Assembly: GCA_965183835.1 (NCBI GenBank)
Contig: CBCYME010000004.1
Location: forward strand, 62,001 to 126,000
From: OMPR01 sp965183835
GTDB taxonomy: Bacteria; Pseudomonadota; Alphaproteobacteria; Rhodobacterales; Rhodobacteraceae
DNA length: 64,000 nt
Reading direction: 5' to 3'
Part shown: positions 26,371-35,553 of the stretch, piece after piece
How the letters are laid out: each line of letters opens with the position of its first letter
Position numbering within the stretch: position 1 is the first letter of the stretch
Program-made: the position numbers and the translations under genes
The notes under the pieces: generated by a model
What the model saw: the letters and a program-made list of their open reading frames with translations, nothing else
Databases searched by the model: none
What the model was told of the DNA's origin: nothing

Positions 26371-28008
26371 TCAGCGCAGCACCATGCCTTCGGGCCAGCT
26401 GAGGGTGGTTTCGAGGTGAATTGTTTGCACATCACCCGGCTTTAACTTCATATCCCAAGCTAGAATGCCTCGACGATTGTCTGGGTTCTGATCGCTTGGC
26501 ATTGGGCGGGCCGTCCATGAAATCTGCAAATCCTCTTGTTCAGAGTATGGAACCCGGTCCAACAGGCGTAGGGGCCAATCTTGCTTGGTCAGGTTGTCGA
26601 TTTTGATTTCGACGGTTTCCGTCTTTTGGTTGGATCGCGAGATGATTCCGGTGTCGCCTTCGTTTCGGGCCAGAATATCGCGGGACAGCTGTAGTCCGTC
26701 GATAGGGCCAAAGGCGATATCGGCCTGCTCCCCAGCGACCATACCACCAAACGCATCGCTTCCGATCAGTTCACCGTCCACATATCGGTTGGTGAACGGG
26801 CTCGCGAGGATTTCTTCGCCCGTGGTGTTGATGATCCGGGCGATGCGGAAGGCTGTGTTGTCGCGCAAGGGGGCGGCCCAGGCCATAACCTCGGCAGGCT
26901 CGCTCAAACTGTCGAGTTCCAACCGCAGGACATCTGCGCCTGATGCCACTGATACGGGGCTGTTATAGGTATAGGTCACGCCCACCGTGGATGTCGCGAC
27001 CTGCCAAGTTTGCCTAACGCCATCAACGACCACAGGTTCTGCCAGCGGGGCATCGCTCAGATATGCATCGGCGTGTTGTTTTTGTCTGGGCAGTGGAACG
27101 GGCTGCGGCGCTGGTTCTGAAATGCGGAGCTGATTTGTGTGGATTTCAGATGGCGCGATTTGCCCAACGGGTTCTACCGTTGAAAGGTGTAGGGTGACAT
27201 CGGTCCAGTTTTCGCCGGTGTTTTGTTCAATCATTGCATCTCGCTGTATGGTCAGCGTCGGGGTGCCCGATGTCTCAAGCTTTAGATCGTAAGCAGGTGC
27301 CCAATTGCTGGATCCTTCGATGAGATAGGACAGCGTGACTGTGGCCGTTCCGGGGGTTGCAGCGGTTGCCTCAATTGCAATGTAGAGTCGGTTTTCGTCT
27401 TCCAAAGCGATCGCTTGCAACGCTTCCTGTGCTTCTTGGCGCTCCTGTTGCAGAGGCTTGAGACCCTGTTCGATGCTGCGGGCCTCTAACTCTGCTGTGT
27501 GTGAAATCTGCGCAGCGCCGAGGGCCTCTTGTCCAACCAGCTGAGCCAGAGTGCGCAGGGATTCTGGGTCGGCTTGTGCCAATCCTTCATTCTCGCCTAG
27601 CTTGTCCAGAAACCGGATGGTGCTTTTGGCCGCGTCTGCTGCGAGCCGGGCCTTGGCTGCGGCGTTATGCACGTCCTGAATGCGTGCGTTGATGGCCTGA
27701 AGCCTGTTCTCGGCCGCTAAAACCGCGTCTGATTTGTAATCTCGAGGCGGGACAAAGGTATCACGATAGATCAAACCGATGCGTTCCGCGCCCGATAGAT
27801 CAACACGCAGCGATTCTGGAACGATGCCGCGCGGAACACCCAGCAACACAAGGCGATGCTGTCCGGCTGGGATTTCAAGGCTCGACGTGCGCGTGATCGC
27901 GGCACTGTAGGGGTGCAGGGTGACATCCGATACCTGGCTTGACACGGGTATGATATCTGCCCACGCAAGGGACGGGATGAGGGCAAAGGCGGAAAGAAGA
28001 AGACGCAT
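26371..28008 (-). CDS. DUF4139 domain protein (MuiA-like), secreted
   Basis: A 545-residue protein with a signal peptide (about 1-17, ending LAWA), an N-terminal DUF4140-type beta domain (VSDVTLHPYSAAITR), a long coiled coil (about 95-215) and a C-terminal DUF4139 domain (about 220-545, with SYLIEGSSNWAPAYDLKLE and NTGENWTDVTLHLST). The family includes proteins called mucoidy inhibitor A; the biochemical role is not established. It stands alone between a bidirectional terminator and the asd terminator. Confidence 0.88.
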   Translation of the reverse strand: MRLLLSAFALIPSLAWADIIPVSSQVSDVTLHPYSAAITRTSSLEIPAGQHRLVLLGVPRGIVPESLRVDLSGAERIGLIYRDTFVPPRDYKSDAVLAAENRLQAINARIQDVHNAAAKARLAADAAKSTIRFLDKLGENEGLAQADPESLRTLAQLVGQEALGAAQISHTAELEARSIEQGLKPLQQERQEAQEALQAIALEDENRLYIAIEATAATPGTATVTLSYLIEGSSNWAPAYDLKLETSGTPTLTIQRDAMIEQNTGENWTDVTLHLSTVEPVGQIAPSEIHTNQLRISEPAPQPVPLPRQKQHADAYLSDAPLAEPVVVDGVRQTWQVATSTVGVTYTYNSPVSVASGADVLRLELDSLSEPAEVMAWAAPLRDNTAFRIARIINTTGEEILASPFTNRYVDGELIGSDAFGGMVAGEQADIAFGPIDGLQLSRDILARNEGDTGIISRSNQKTETVEIKIDNLTKQDWPLRLLDRVPYSEQEDLQISWTARPMPSDQNPDNRRGILAWDMKLKPGDVQTIHLETTLSWPEGMVLR

Positions 28009-28063
28009 GCGAGCTCGCTTTGATCACTAGTGACACTCGTTTGAACTTTGCAGCGGTCCCCAG

Positions 28064-28094
28064 ACAAAACAAGGGCGCCCGTGTGGACGCCCTT
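28064..28094 (-). terminator. Terminator after asd
   Basis: On the minus strand AAGGGCG (28094-28088) pairs with CGCCCTT (28077-28071), followed by GTTTTGTC. It lies about 25 bases after the asd stop. Confidence 0.75.
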
Positions 28095-28119
28095 GGAATT
28101 GGTCAATTTTTGCCAAAGC

Positions 28120-29142
28120 TTAGCCCTTTTTTAGGACTTCGCGACCCAACAATTCAGCGATCTGTACCGCGTTCAATGCCGCGCCTTTGCGTAGGTTGTC
28201 AGAAACGCACCACAGGTTCAGGCCGTTTTCAACAGTCGAGTCCTGACGGATACGGCTGATGAAGGTCGCGAAATCGCCAACACATTCAACGGGGCTGACA
28301 TAGCCGCCATCTTCGCGTTTATCGATCACCATGATACCCGGCGCTTCGCGCAGGATGTCGCGAGCTTCGTCTTCGTCCAGGAAATCTTCGAATTCGATGT
28401 TCACGGCTTCAGAGTGGCCAACAAACACAGGCACGCGGACACAGGTGGCTGTGACCTTGATCGACGTATCAATGATTTTCTTGGTTTCAGCGACCATCTT
28501 CCATTCTTCCTTGGTCGTGCCGTCTTCCATGAAGACGTCGATATGAGGAATCACGTTGAAAGCGATCTGCTTGGTGAATTTCTTGGCAGGCTTGTCGTCT
28601 GTTGGGTTGTAGATCGACTTGGTCTGATCCCACAGCTCATCAATGCCTTCTTTGCCAGCGCCCGATACCGACTGATAGGTCGACACAACAACGCGTTTGA
28701 TCTTGGCGCGGTCATGCAAAGGCTTCAGCGCAACGACCATCTGCGCGGTCGAGCAGTTGGGGTTGGCGATGATGTTCTTTTTGGAATAGCCGTGCACAGC
28801 CTCGGGGTTGCACTCGGGCACGATCAGCGGAATGTCGGGATCGTAGCGGTACAGCGACGAGTTATCGATCACAACACAGCCTGCAGCTGCCGACTTGGGC
28901 GCATAAATCTTAGTTGCTTCGGACCCAACGGCAAACAGGGCAATATCCCAGCCCGTAAAGTCGAACGTATCCAGATCTTGGGTCGTCAGCGTCTTATCAC
29001 CAAAGCTTACTTCTGTACCCAAGGAACGACGGCTTGCCAAAACGGCAATTTCGTCCACGGGGAACTGGCGCTCGGCCAGGATGTTAAGCATTTCGCGACC
29101 CACGTTGCCAGTGGCGCCGACGACGGCGATACGGTAACCCAT
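28120..29142 (-). CDS. asd: Aspartate-semialdehyde dehydrogenase
   Basis: A 340-residue NADPH enzyme that reduces aspartyl phosphate to aspartate semialdehyde, the branch point to lysine/diaminopimelate, threonine and methionine. The N-terminal dinucleotide motif is VVGATGNVGREML, the catalytic cysteine is in NPNCSTAQM (about residue 131) and QSVSGAGKEG is also typical. The ATG at 29142 has GGAGA before it; the frame extends 30 bases further upstream without family support. It forms a single-gene unit with its own terminator. Confidence 0.96.
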   Translation of the reverse strand: MGYRIAVVGATGNVGREMLNILAERQFPVDEIAVLASRRSLGTEVSFGDKTLTTQDLDTFDFTGWDIALFAVGSEATKIYAPKSAAAGCVVIDNSSLYRYDPDIPLIVPECNPEAVHGYSKKNIIANPNCSTAQMVVALKPLHDRAKIKRVVVSTYQSVSGAGKEGIDELWDQTKSIYNPTDDKPAKKFTKQIAFNVIPHIDVFMEDGTTKEEWKMVAETKKIIDTSIKVTATCVRVPVFVGHSEAVNIEFEDFLDEDEARDILREAPGIMVIDKREDGGYVSPVECVGDFATFISRIRQDSTVENGLNLWCVSDNLRKGAALNAVQIAELLGREVLKKG

Positions 29143-29221
29143 TTTCTTTCTCCAGATAGGCCGGTTCGACAACCAGCGGCGGTTCCATACAGCGAAAGCG
29201 CCCGAGGGGAAAGAGGGTAGG

Positions 29222-30394
29222 TTAGTCTATGCTGTCGCGGCTGAACAAATAGATTACAAGTCCGACCAGCAGGGCAGCCGCAAAGAAACCAAAGATGGCG
29301 GTGTAGGGCGCGCTGGGAACGGAGCCGATTGTTGCCTCATGGATGCGGCCAGAAATCAATTGCATCACGCCAACCCCACCGATGCCAAAGAGATTCAAAA
29401 GGGTCATACCGCGCCCAACCAGATGGGGCGGGGCAAAGGCGCGTCCATGGGCCATGATGACCGGGAAGGTCGCCCCCAGAAAGCCAACAAGAGCGATCAA
29501 GGTGACAGAGTTCCAGATGCTGTGATCAATCCAAATCACAAGTGAAATCATGGCCAAGGCACCCAAAAGGTTACCTCCAAAAATGACCCACTTTCGTGTG
29601 CCAAGGATGCGATCCAACGGGCCATAGACAAAGGTACCGGCGATCATGGCGGCGCCCATAACCAACGTGGCTTGTCCGATCTGGTTTGTGCTTAGCCCGA
29701 AAACATCGGTTAAATATGGGCCAGCCCATAGCCCGCGCAACGCGCCAGCCGGAGCATAAGCCACAAACATCAGCGGTAGGATGGCCCAGATAGCGGGTAG
29801 TTTGAGCAGATCGAGAACAGACCCTTTTTCAGTGGTTTGGACCGGTTCTGGGTCTTTAACAGTGAACCAGATCCCGCAAGCCACAAGGCTGGAAAGAACG
29901 GCCAATCCCCCCAAAGTGCCACGCCACCCGATCAGATCGACAGCCATCGCGGTTGGGTAAGAAGCCACCAAATTACCGATTGAGCCAACCCCCAACATCA
30001 ACGCGGCTAGTGTTGCAAACCGCGCCGGAGGATAGTTGCGGGCAAAGATGAAATACGAGGCCATCAGAACGGGCGAACACCCAATCCCGATTAGGACCAT
30101 CGCCAGATTGACATGCAACGGGGTAGCGGCGAGCGCAAACAACAATGCCCCTCCACCGCCGCCGAACATCAACAATGTGGCAGCTGTGCGACGTGGCCCG
30201 ATCTTGTCCAGCGCCAGCCCGACGGGCAATTGCATGGCGGCAAAGGTCAGGAACCAAAGCCCAGACGCCGTGGCGAGATCATCAGGGGTTGCCCCGATAT
30301 CTTGGTTCAAGATCGAGGCAAGTACCGCCAAAAATGCGCGAAAAAACTGGCTCAGGACATAGGCCAGGCACAAAATGATCAAGCCGATTTGCAT
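29222..30394 (-). CDS. MFS transporter
   Basis: A 390-residue membrane protein with about twelve hydrophobic segments and an MFS-type loop (ALDKIGPRRTAATL) after helix 2. The first helix starts LIILCLAYVLSQFFRAFLAVL minus its last residue, close to the chosen ATG at 30394, which has GAGAAAG upstream; an in-frame GTG at 30439 would add 15 polar residues. The substrate is unknown. It is divergent from the DUF3095 gene, with 144 bases between the two starts. Confidence 0.85.
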   Translation of the reverse strand: MQIGLIILCLAYVLSQFFRAFLAVLASILNQDIGATPDDLATASGLWFLTFAAMQLPVGLALDKIGPRRTAATLLMFGGGGGALLFALAATPLHVNLAMVLIGIGCSPVLMASYFIFARNYPPARFATLAALMLGVGSIGNLVASYPTAMAVDLIGWRGTLGGLAVLSSLVACGIWFTVKDPEPVQTTEKGSVLDLLKLPAIWAILPLMFVAYAPAGALRGLWAGPYLTDVFGLSTNQIGQATLVMGAAMIAGTFVYGPLDRILGTRKWVIFGGNLLGALAMISLVIWIDHSIWNSVTLIALVGFLGATFPVIMAHGRAFAPPHLVGRGMTLLNLFGIGGVGVMQLISGRIHEATIGSVPSAPYTAIFGFFAAALLVGLVIYLFSRDSID

Positions 30395-30538
30395 GCCCTG
30401 TTTGCTTTCTCTGGAATAGTACGAGGGGATGGGTGACACGATCCGTATGGATGCACAAGAGCGTGTGAAGTGTTGCAGCCGCTTGGAGAGAGGCAGCGGT
30501 GCGCTATCATCGCGCCAAGTTTGGGTTTGAGGTGAGCG

Positions 30539-31693
30539 ATGACTGACATAGAGCAGGCGGACCGTTTCTATGATGCGTTGCCCCGGGTCGCGGATTTCGT
30601 TCAGCTGACGCAGCCAGAGGCATTCACACCGCTGCCTTTGGATTGGGTGGTGGCAACAACGGATAGCGTGAATTCTACGGGTGAGATCGCCAACGGACGA
30701 TACAAGACCGTGAATATGGTTGGAGCCGCTGTCATTTCGGCAATGATCAATGGACTAAAGGGGCACGCCTTTCCCTATGTGTTTGGTGGGGATGGGGCCT
30801 CATTTGCTGTGCCTGCGGATCGAATTGATGTGGCCCGTTCCGTCTTGTCCACTTTGCGTCGGTGGGCAAAAGAGACGTTTTCCATATCTTTGCGCGCAGC
30901 CCTCATGCCGGTTGCCGACATTCGCGCATCCGGGCGAGACGCGCGGGTGGCGCGATTTGCCGCGTCCAAGGGGGTAGATTACGCGATGTTTGCGGGTGGT
31001 GGGGTTGCTTGGGTGGAACAACAAATGAAACTGGGTGCTTTTGAGGTGCCGATGGCCGCACCGGGGGCACAGCCTGATCTAACGGGGTTGTCATGCCGGT
31101 GGTCAAATGTGCAAGCCCAGAATGGGCGGATCCTGTCGTTGGTTTTGCACCCCAGCGCACAGGCGACAGACCGTGACTTTGCCGATCTTGCGCAAAGCAT
31201 TGTTGATATAGCGTCGCGTCTTGAGCGCGCTGGCCATCCGGTACCGGTTCAGGGACCTCAGGTGAATTGGCCGCCAGCGGGATTGGAGTTAGAGGCCCAG
31301 ATTTCGCAAGGGGCCTATTCGGTTCTGAGACGCAAAATGCGGCTGTTGGTCAACACGTTGTTCAGCTGGGTGGTGTTTCGCACTGGGCTGAATGTCGGAT
31401 CGTTTGACCCTGATCATTACGCGCGCATGCTTAGCGCCAATGCGGACTACCGAAAATTCGACGATGGGTTAAAGATGACGCTGGATTGCGACGCGGATAC
31501 ACAGGCGCACATCGAACGCTTGCTGTCCGAGGCCGAGAAAACAGGCAAGATCCGATATGGAGTTTTTACCCAGGACGAAGCCATGGTCACCTGCATTGTT
31601 CCGTCAGCCGTGCGCGATGATCACGTGCATTTCATTGATGGTGCGGCGGGCGGCTACACGCAGGCAGCCGCCCAGATCAAAGGTCAGTTCTGA
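30539..31693 (+). CDS. DUF3095 family protein
   Basis: A 384-residue cytoplasmic protein. The central stretch (YVFGGDGASFAVP, about residues 80-93) looks like a nucleotidyl-cyclase/GGDEF-type active-site strand, and I assign it to DUF3095, a family related to class III cyclases. The C-terminal region holds NVGSFDPDHYARML and FDDGLKMTLDCDAD. Whether it makes a cyclic nucleotide is not known. GAGGTGAGCG precedes the ATG. It stands alone, with a convergent decarboxylase gene downstream. Confidence 0.85.
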   Translation: MTDIEQADRFYDALPRVADFVQLTQPEAFTPLPLDWVVATTDSVNSTGEIANGRYKTVNMVGAAVISAMINGLKGHAFPYVFGGDGASFAVPADRIDVARSVLSTLRRWAKETFSISLRAALMPVADIRASGRDARVARFAASKGVDYAMFAGGGVAWVEQQMKLGAFEVPMAAPGAQPDLTGLSCRWSNVQAQNGRILSLVLHPSAQATDRDFADLAQSIVDIASRLERAGHPVPVQGPQVNWPPAGLELEAQISQGAYSVLRRKMRLLVNTLFSWVVFRTGLNVGSFDPDHYARMLSANADYRKFDDGLKMTLDCDADTQAHIERLLSEAEKTGKIRYGVFTQDEAMVTCIVPSAVRDDHVHFIDGAAGGYTQAAAQIKGQF

Positions 31694-31709
31694 TGCAAGA
31701 TCAGGGGTG

Positions 31710-33122
31710 TTAGGCTAATTCGTTCGCGATTTCGGTGATCACATCATAGGCCATCATCACATCTTGTTCGGTCGCCTCGAAATGCCCGGCTTGGAACCGA
31801 ATGACCAAATCCCCGTCTACGCGGGTCTGTGTCAGATAGATGCGACCGTCATCGTTGATCGCATCAACCAGGCGTTGGTTCAGCGCGTCCAGATCCCCTG
31901 CACCCTGAGGCGCGTAACGAAAGGTGAACAGCGACCACATTGGGATCGTGACAATCTCAAAATTCGGGGTTTGGGCGAGCTTATCGTGCAGTGCAACGGA
32001 CCAGTTTACATGATTGCGCAGGCGATCCCTTAACCCTTCGAGTCCATAGGTCCGGATGACGAACCAGATCTTGAGCGCCCGGAACCGGCGGCCCAACGGG
32101 ACAGACCATTCAGAATAGTTGATTACCCCGTCTTTGCCGTGGGTTTTCAGATACTCTGGCTTGATCGCCAAAGTTCTGACCAAATCATCGGGGCTGCGCA
32201 GAAAGTGGGCACAACAGTCGAATTGAACTCCAAGCCATTTGTGTGGGTTGAAGACGATACTGTCTGCCCGTTCGATACCGGGCCAATAGTGACGGTATTC
32301 AGGGCAGATCATCGCCGATCCGGCCCATGCAGCGTCCACGTGGGTATAAAGCCCGTATTTCTCGGCAACATCTAAACACTCGGCAACGGGATCGGTGGCG
32401 CCTGTCCCGGTGCCACCGACACAAAGGATGATGCCCGCGGGTGTTAGGCCGGCGGCAATGTCAGCTTTGATCGCGGTTTCCAGGGCAATAGGGTCCATCC
32501 CGCGCCAATCGCCTTGAATTGGAATGCGGATCAAATTGTCTTGCCCGATTCCGGCAACCCAGATGGCACGATCAACCGAGGTGTGGACCTCGGAAGAGCA
32601 ATAGATCCGCAAAGGGGTCTGACCCGGAAGCCCCTGGGTGTTGCCCGTCCAGTTGAGCGCTTTTTCTCGCATGGTCAGGACGGCCGCCAACGTGGCTGAT
32701 GATGCGCTATCCTGGATGACGCCCTCGTATTCAGACGGCAGATCAAGCGCTTGGCGCAACCAATCCATCATCCGGGTTTCCATCTCGGTGGCGGCTGGTG
32801 AGGTTTGCCACAACATGCACTGGGGCGCGATGCCCGACGATAGAAACTCAGCCAACACCGAAGGGGCGGATGCGTTGGAGTTGAAATAGGCAAAGAACCG
32901 GGGGTGCTGCCAATGTGTGATACCGGGCATGACGATGTTTTCGAAATCAGCAAAGATATCTTCCATCGCTTGTGGGGTTTCTGGCGGTGTTTCGGGCAAA
33001 GCATTGAAAACCTCACCGGGTTCAGTGCGCGCACGAACCGGGCGATCCCCGACGGTCAGGTGATAATCTTGGGTCCAATCAGCGACCTTGCGACCCCAAT
33101 CGGCAAATTCATTCCATTTCAT
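31710..33122 (-). CDS. PLP-dependent decarboxylase, aromatic-L-amino-acid decarboxylase family
   Basis: A 470-residue group II decarboxylase. The PLP lysine is in FNPHKWLGVQFDC (about residue 300), preceded by HVDAAWAGSAMICPEYR. FAYFNSNASAPSVLAEF is a family stretch that helps to shape the substrate pocket. The members decarboxylate aromatic amino acids such as tyrosine, tryptophan or phenylalanine, but specificity is not evident. AAGGAGA precedes the ATG. It lies 102 bases downstream of the isomerase gene on the same strand, so both may serve aromatic-compound metabolism. Confidence 0.9.
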   Translation of the reverse strand: MKWNEFADWGRKVADWTQDYHLTVGDRPVRARTEPGEVFNALPETPPETPQAMEDIFADFENIVMPGITHWQHPRFFAYFNSNASAPSVLAEFLSSGIAPQCMLWQTSPAATEMETRMMDWLRQALDLPSEYEGVIQDSASSATLAAVLTMREKALNWTGNTQGLPGQTPLRIYCSSEVHTSVDRAIWVAGIGQDNLIRIPIQGDWRGMDPIALETAIKADIAAGLTPAGIILCVGGTGTGATDPVAECLDVAEKYGLYTHVDAAWAGSAMICPEYRHYWPGIERADSIVFNPHKWLGVQFDCCAHFLRSPDDLVRTLAIKPEYLKTHGKDGVINYSEWSVPLGRRFRALKIWFVIRTYGLEGLRDRLRNHVNWSVALHDKLAQTPNFEIVTIPMWSLFTFRYAPQGAGDLDALNQRLVDAINDDGRIYLTQTRVDGDLVIRFQAGHFEATEQDVMMAYDVITEIANELA

Positions 33123-33224
33123 GTCGATCTCCTTGGGATGTGACGTGTGATCGTGCTGGCGCGGCGATGATCTGGGTCGGGATCAGAATGCGATGAGCCT
33201 GCTCGGTACATAGAATTGTTTGGG

Positions 33225-33602
33225 TTAGATGTGATTCCGGATCGTTCCGGTTTTGGGCGATAACTCGGGGTCGATATCGCGCATCTCCAGCGATAGGGCG
33301 ATCGAGTGTTGTTCCATTGCTGGGGCCAACTGAGCTTTGGCGACTTCGAACAGATGAGCCGTGGCCTTCTTTCGGGTTTCCAGGTCACGCCCTGCCCGCA
33401 ATCGAACGGAAATGTCTAGATAGGCGTGTTTTGGGTCACCATCCGCGATGGAAACGTAATCAGCCCGTATGGCCCGCACCCGAATACCGGGCATTGGAAA
33501 AACGCCGGTTTCAATCGCGGCTTTGCGCAGCGCGTCACACAGCGCTGGGATGCTGGTGAGATCTTCGAGATTGGCAGAGTAGTCCAGCATGAAGTGTGGC
33601 AA
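33225..33602 (-). CDS. 5-carboxymethyl-2-hydroxymuconate isomerase family protein
   Basis: A 125-residue tautomerase-superfamily protein. These enzymes use an N-terminal proline as base. The frame opens with GTG AGC CGC TTG CCA; choosing TTG at 33602 yields Met-Pro-His-Phe, so Met removal leaves Pro1, as in HpaF. The GTG at 33611 lies within AAAGGTGAG, a good ribosome site for that TTG. The body matches the family: FPMPGIRVRA, DYVSIADGD and RLRAGRDLETRKKAT. In homoprotocatechuate breakdown it tautomerises the ring-cleavage product; the exact substrate here is unproven. Confidence 0.86.
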   Translation of the reverse strand: MPHFMLDYSANLEDLTSIPALCDALRKAAIETGVFPMPGIRVRAIRADYVSIADGDPKHAYLDISVRLRAGRDLETRKKATAHLFEVAKAQLAPAMEQHSIALSLEMRDIDPELSPKTGTIRNHI

Positions 33603-33745
33603 GCGGCTCACCTTTGATCAATATAGTTAACATGTGAAATAAAAGCATCCCGATGACAAAGTCAAGATTGATGGTGGGCGGGGGTGCATTCTTGGAACGC
33701 GACTGTTCAGCGTATGGGCTGGACATTGGCTGCAAGCCTCGCATC

Positions 33746-33817
33746 ACTGTGACTGTGACTGTGACTGTGACTGTGACTGTGACTGTGACTGTGACTGTGA
33801 CTGTGACTGTGACTGTG
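33746..33817. repeat. Perfect tandem hexanucleotide repeat (ACTGTG)x12
   Basis: Seventy-two bases made of twelve exact copies of ACTGTG. It ends 38 bases before the ATG of the dehydrogenase gene at 33856, so it lies in the 5' leader or promoter. Changes in copy number would alter spacing without touching a reading frame. Confidence 0.97.
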
Positions 33818-33855
33818 GAATGGGGTGCGTGAGGCACTGAACCAGAGGAGCAAGC

Positions 33856-34794
33856 ATGCATGTGACGCAGGACATTCAAGTGGTTGGAATCGTTGGCGGG
33901 GGGACAATCGGTTTAAGCTGGGCCAGTTTGTTTTCGGCTTTTGGGTTTCAAACCCATATTTATGACCCCAACCCGATGATCGCGGCCGATATCGAGCCAT
34001 TTGTGCGCGATGCATGGACCATTTTGGCAGAGCTGGGGTTGGGGACTGTTGCGAATCCTGAATTGCCCAGTTTCTCCGCTGACTTGGCGTCACTGAGTGC
34101 TGTGGATTTTGTTCAGGAAAACGGCCCGGATCGGATAGAAATCAAGCAACAATCGATTCAATCTCTAGAGCAGGTCGTGTCGCCTGAGGTGATTATCGCG
34201 TCGAGCACGTCTTCGCTGTTGGCCTCTGATATTCAACGCGGGGCACGCCATGCTGAGCGCATTCTTGTCGCCCACCCAATGAACCCGCCCCACATGGTGC
34301 CGATGGTTGAATTGGTTGCAGGAAAACTGACAGCGCCACACACCGTCGATATTGCTGAGGCTTTGTACCAACGTATCGAACGCGTCACGGTTAGGGTCAA
34401 AAAGGAAGTTGTCGGCCATCTTGCGAACCGGCTTACATCCGCTCTGTATCGAGAGGCCGTTCATATTGCCGCCGAGGGTATCGCGGATGTCGAAGATATC
34501 GACCGTGCCATTTCCTATGGGCCGGGCATGCGCTGGGCGCTGATGGGGCCGCATCTGACCTATCATCTGGGCGGGGGCAAAGGCGGCTATAGGCACTATT
34601 TGGACCACCTTGGTGCCACGCAAGAGGCGCGCTGGCAGGAACATGGCACGCCTGAGTTGACTGAGGCTGTCAAAGACCTGTTGGTTGCTGGTGTGGATCG
34701 AGAGTTGGAAACGCAGGACGAAGCGACATTGGTCAAGCGCCGGGATGCGGCTTTGGCGCAGGTCTTCAAGGTCAAAAAGAACTGGGGGTTCTGA
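33856..34794 (+). CDS. 3-hydroxyacyl-CoA dehydrogenase family protein (L-carnitine/hydroxyacyl dehydrogenase-like)
   Basis: A 312-residue NAD-dependent dehydrogenase. The Rossmann motif VVGIVGGGTIGLSWASLF is at the N-terminus and the catalytic region HPMNPPHMVPMVELV with its His follows at about residue 140. The helical C-terminal domain (SYGPGMRWALMGPHLTYHL) resembles L-carnitine dehydrogenase and L-gulonate dehydrogenase more than fatty-acid enzymes. The substrate is therefore open. GAGGAGC precedes the ATG. The 12-copy ACTGTG repeat stands just upstream and a strong hairpin follows the stop. Confidence 0.82.
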   Translation: MHVTQDIQVVGIVGGGTIGLSWASLFSAFGFQTHIYDPNPMIAADIEPFVRDAWTILAELGLGTVANPELPSFSADLASLSAVDFVQENGPDRIEIKQQSIQSLEQVVSPEVIIASSTSSLLASDIQRGARHAERILVAHPMNPPHMVPMVELVAGKLTAPHTVDIAEALYQRIERVTVRVKKEVVGHLANRLTSALYREAVHIAAEGIADVEDIDRAISYGPGMRWALMGPHLTYHLGGGKGGYRHYLDHLGATQEARWQEHGTPELTEAVKDLLVAGVDRELETQDEATLVKRRDAALAQVFKVKKNWGF

Positions 34795-35313
34795 GGGTCG
34801 GGAGTCCGCCAGAGACAAGGGGGGTCGTCTCTGGCGGAGCGGCCAGGTGGGTGTAGCTGCTGTACCCGGCCTTCAGCTTATCCGCCGGGGCCAATACCCG
34901 GCGTGACTTGCTTTTGGAACAAGGCCCTTTTCCAAATGAACAAACGTTCCGGTTGTAACCAGCTGGGGATCCGGGGGCGGATCGTCGGTCGGAGCATTCA
35001 GACATAAGGCCTTGAAACTGAGTAGGGCGGAAGAAGCGCGCAACGCGCAAGCGCCAAAGCGATAGATGGGGTTTGCGTGTTAAAAGTGCGCAATTTTCCG
35101 CTTATGCAACCAGTGATTGCTGGCGATAGTTGGCCAATTTGAACAGTTTTGTCCGGGTTTCGGCGGATATCAGGTGTTTGACCGATGATGGGGCCTTGAG
35201 GGGAGGCGCTCTCATAACGTCCGTTTCAACCGGAAAAAGCACCCCGCGAATCGGTTAGGCTTGTAGTCAGCAGGTTAGGTCAAAGCGGGTTTGCGACACG
35301 CGACAAGGAGAAG
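34795..35313. other. Long non-coding stretch
   Basis: Between the dehydrogenase and the FAH-family gene. A perfect 12-base-pair hairpin follows the dehydrogenase stop (34805-34838). The rest has no frame with a recognisable product; a 92-codon minus-strand frame here shows no domain and no ribosome site. It probably contains the promoter of the FAH-family gene, which I cannot place. Confidence 0.5.
34805..34838 (+). terminator. Strong hairpin after the dehydrogenase gene
   Basis: TCCGCCAGAGAC (34805-34816) and GTCTCTGGCGGA (34827-34838) form a perfect 12-base-pair stem with a 10-base loop, 10 bases after the stop. No T run follows, so termination may need Rho. Confidence 0.6.
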
Positions 35314-35553
35314 ATGGACGACGCGGAGCACCCGTTCACAGCCGCGGACTTTGACGCTATCTCTCGTTTGTGCGGAAACAGGGGCTTGCCGAATAAGCGG
35401 TCCTTGATTGATCACTACAAGACAAAATCGGCAATTATGAGGAGCGTGCGCAATGAGCGACAGCTTGTTTTCTCTACCCCAGATCCCCGGAATCCCAGTC
35501 AATGGCGAAACGGGAACATACCCGATTGGTCGGATTTTCTGTGTCGGACGTAA
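35314..35553 (+). CDS. Possible small protein upstream of the FAH-family gene
   Basis: A 79-codon frame with AAGGAGAAG directly before its ATG, a good ribosome-binding sequence though with very short spacing. The first 46 codons give a plausible acidic then basic peptide (MDDAEHPFTAADFDAISRLC); the rest overlaps the following gene by about 100 bases in another frame, which argues against it as drawn. It may be a leader peptide, or a small gene that ends earlier by a frameshift. No family recognised. Confidence 0.22.
   Translation: MDDAEHPFTAADFDAISRLCGNRGLPNKRSLIDHYKTKSAIMRSVRNERQLVFSTPDPRNPSQWRNGNIPDWSDFLCRT

Noticed and set aside
33746..33817. CRISPR-like tandem array
   Set aside because: The unit is six bases with no spacers, so it is a simple tandem repeat.
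33535..34093. Minus-strand frames rich in Thr-Val or His-Ser repeats
   Set aside because: They are only translations of the ACTGTG hexanucleotide array in different frames and overlap real genes on both sides.
34772..35050. A 92-codon minus-strand frame in the intergenic stretch
   Set aside because: No ribosome site, no recognisable domain and it covers the dehydrogenase hairpin.
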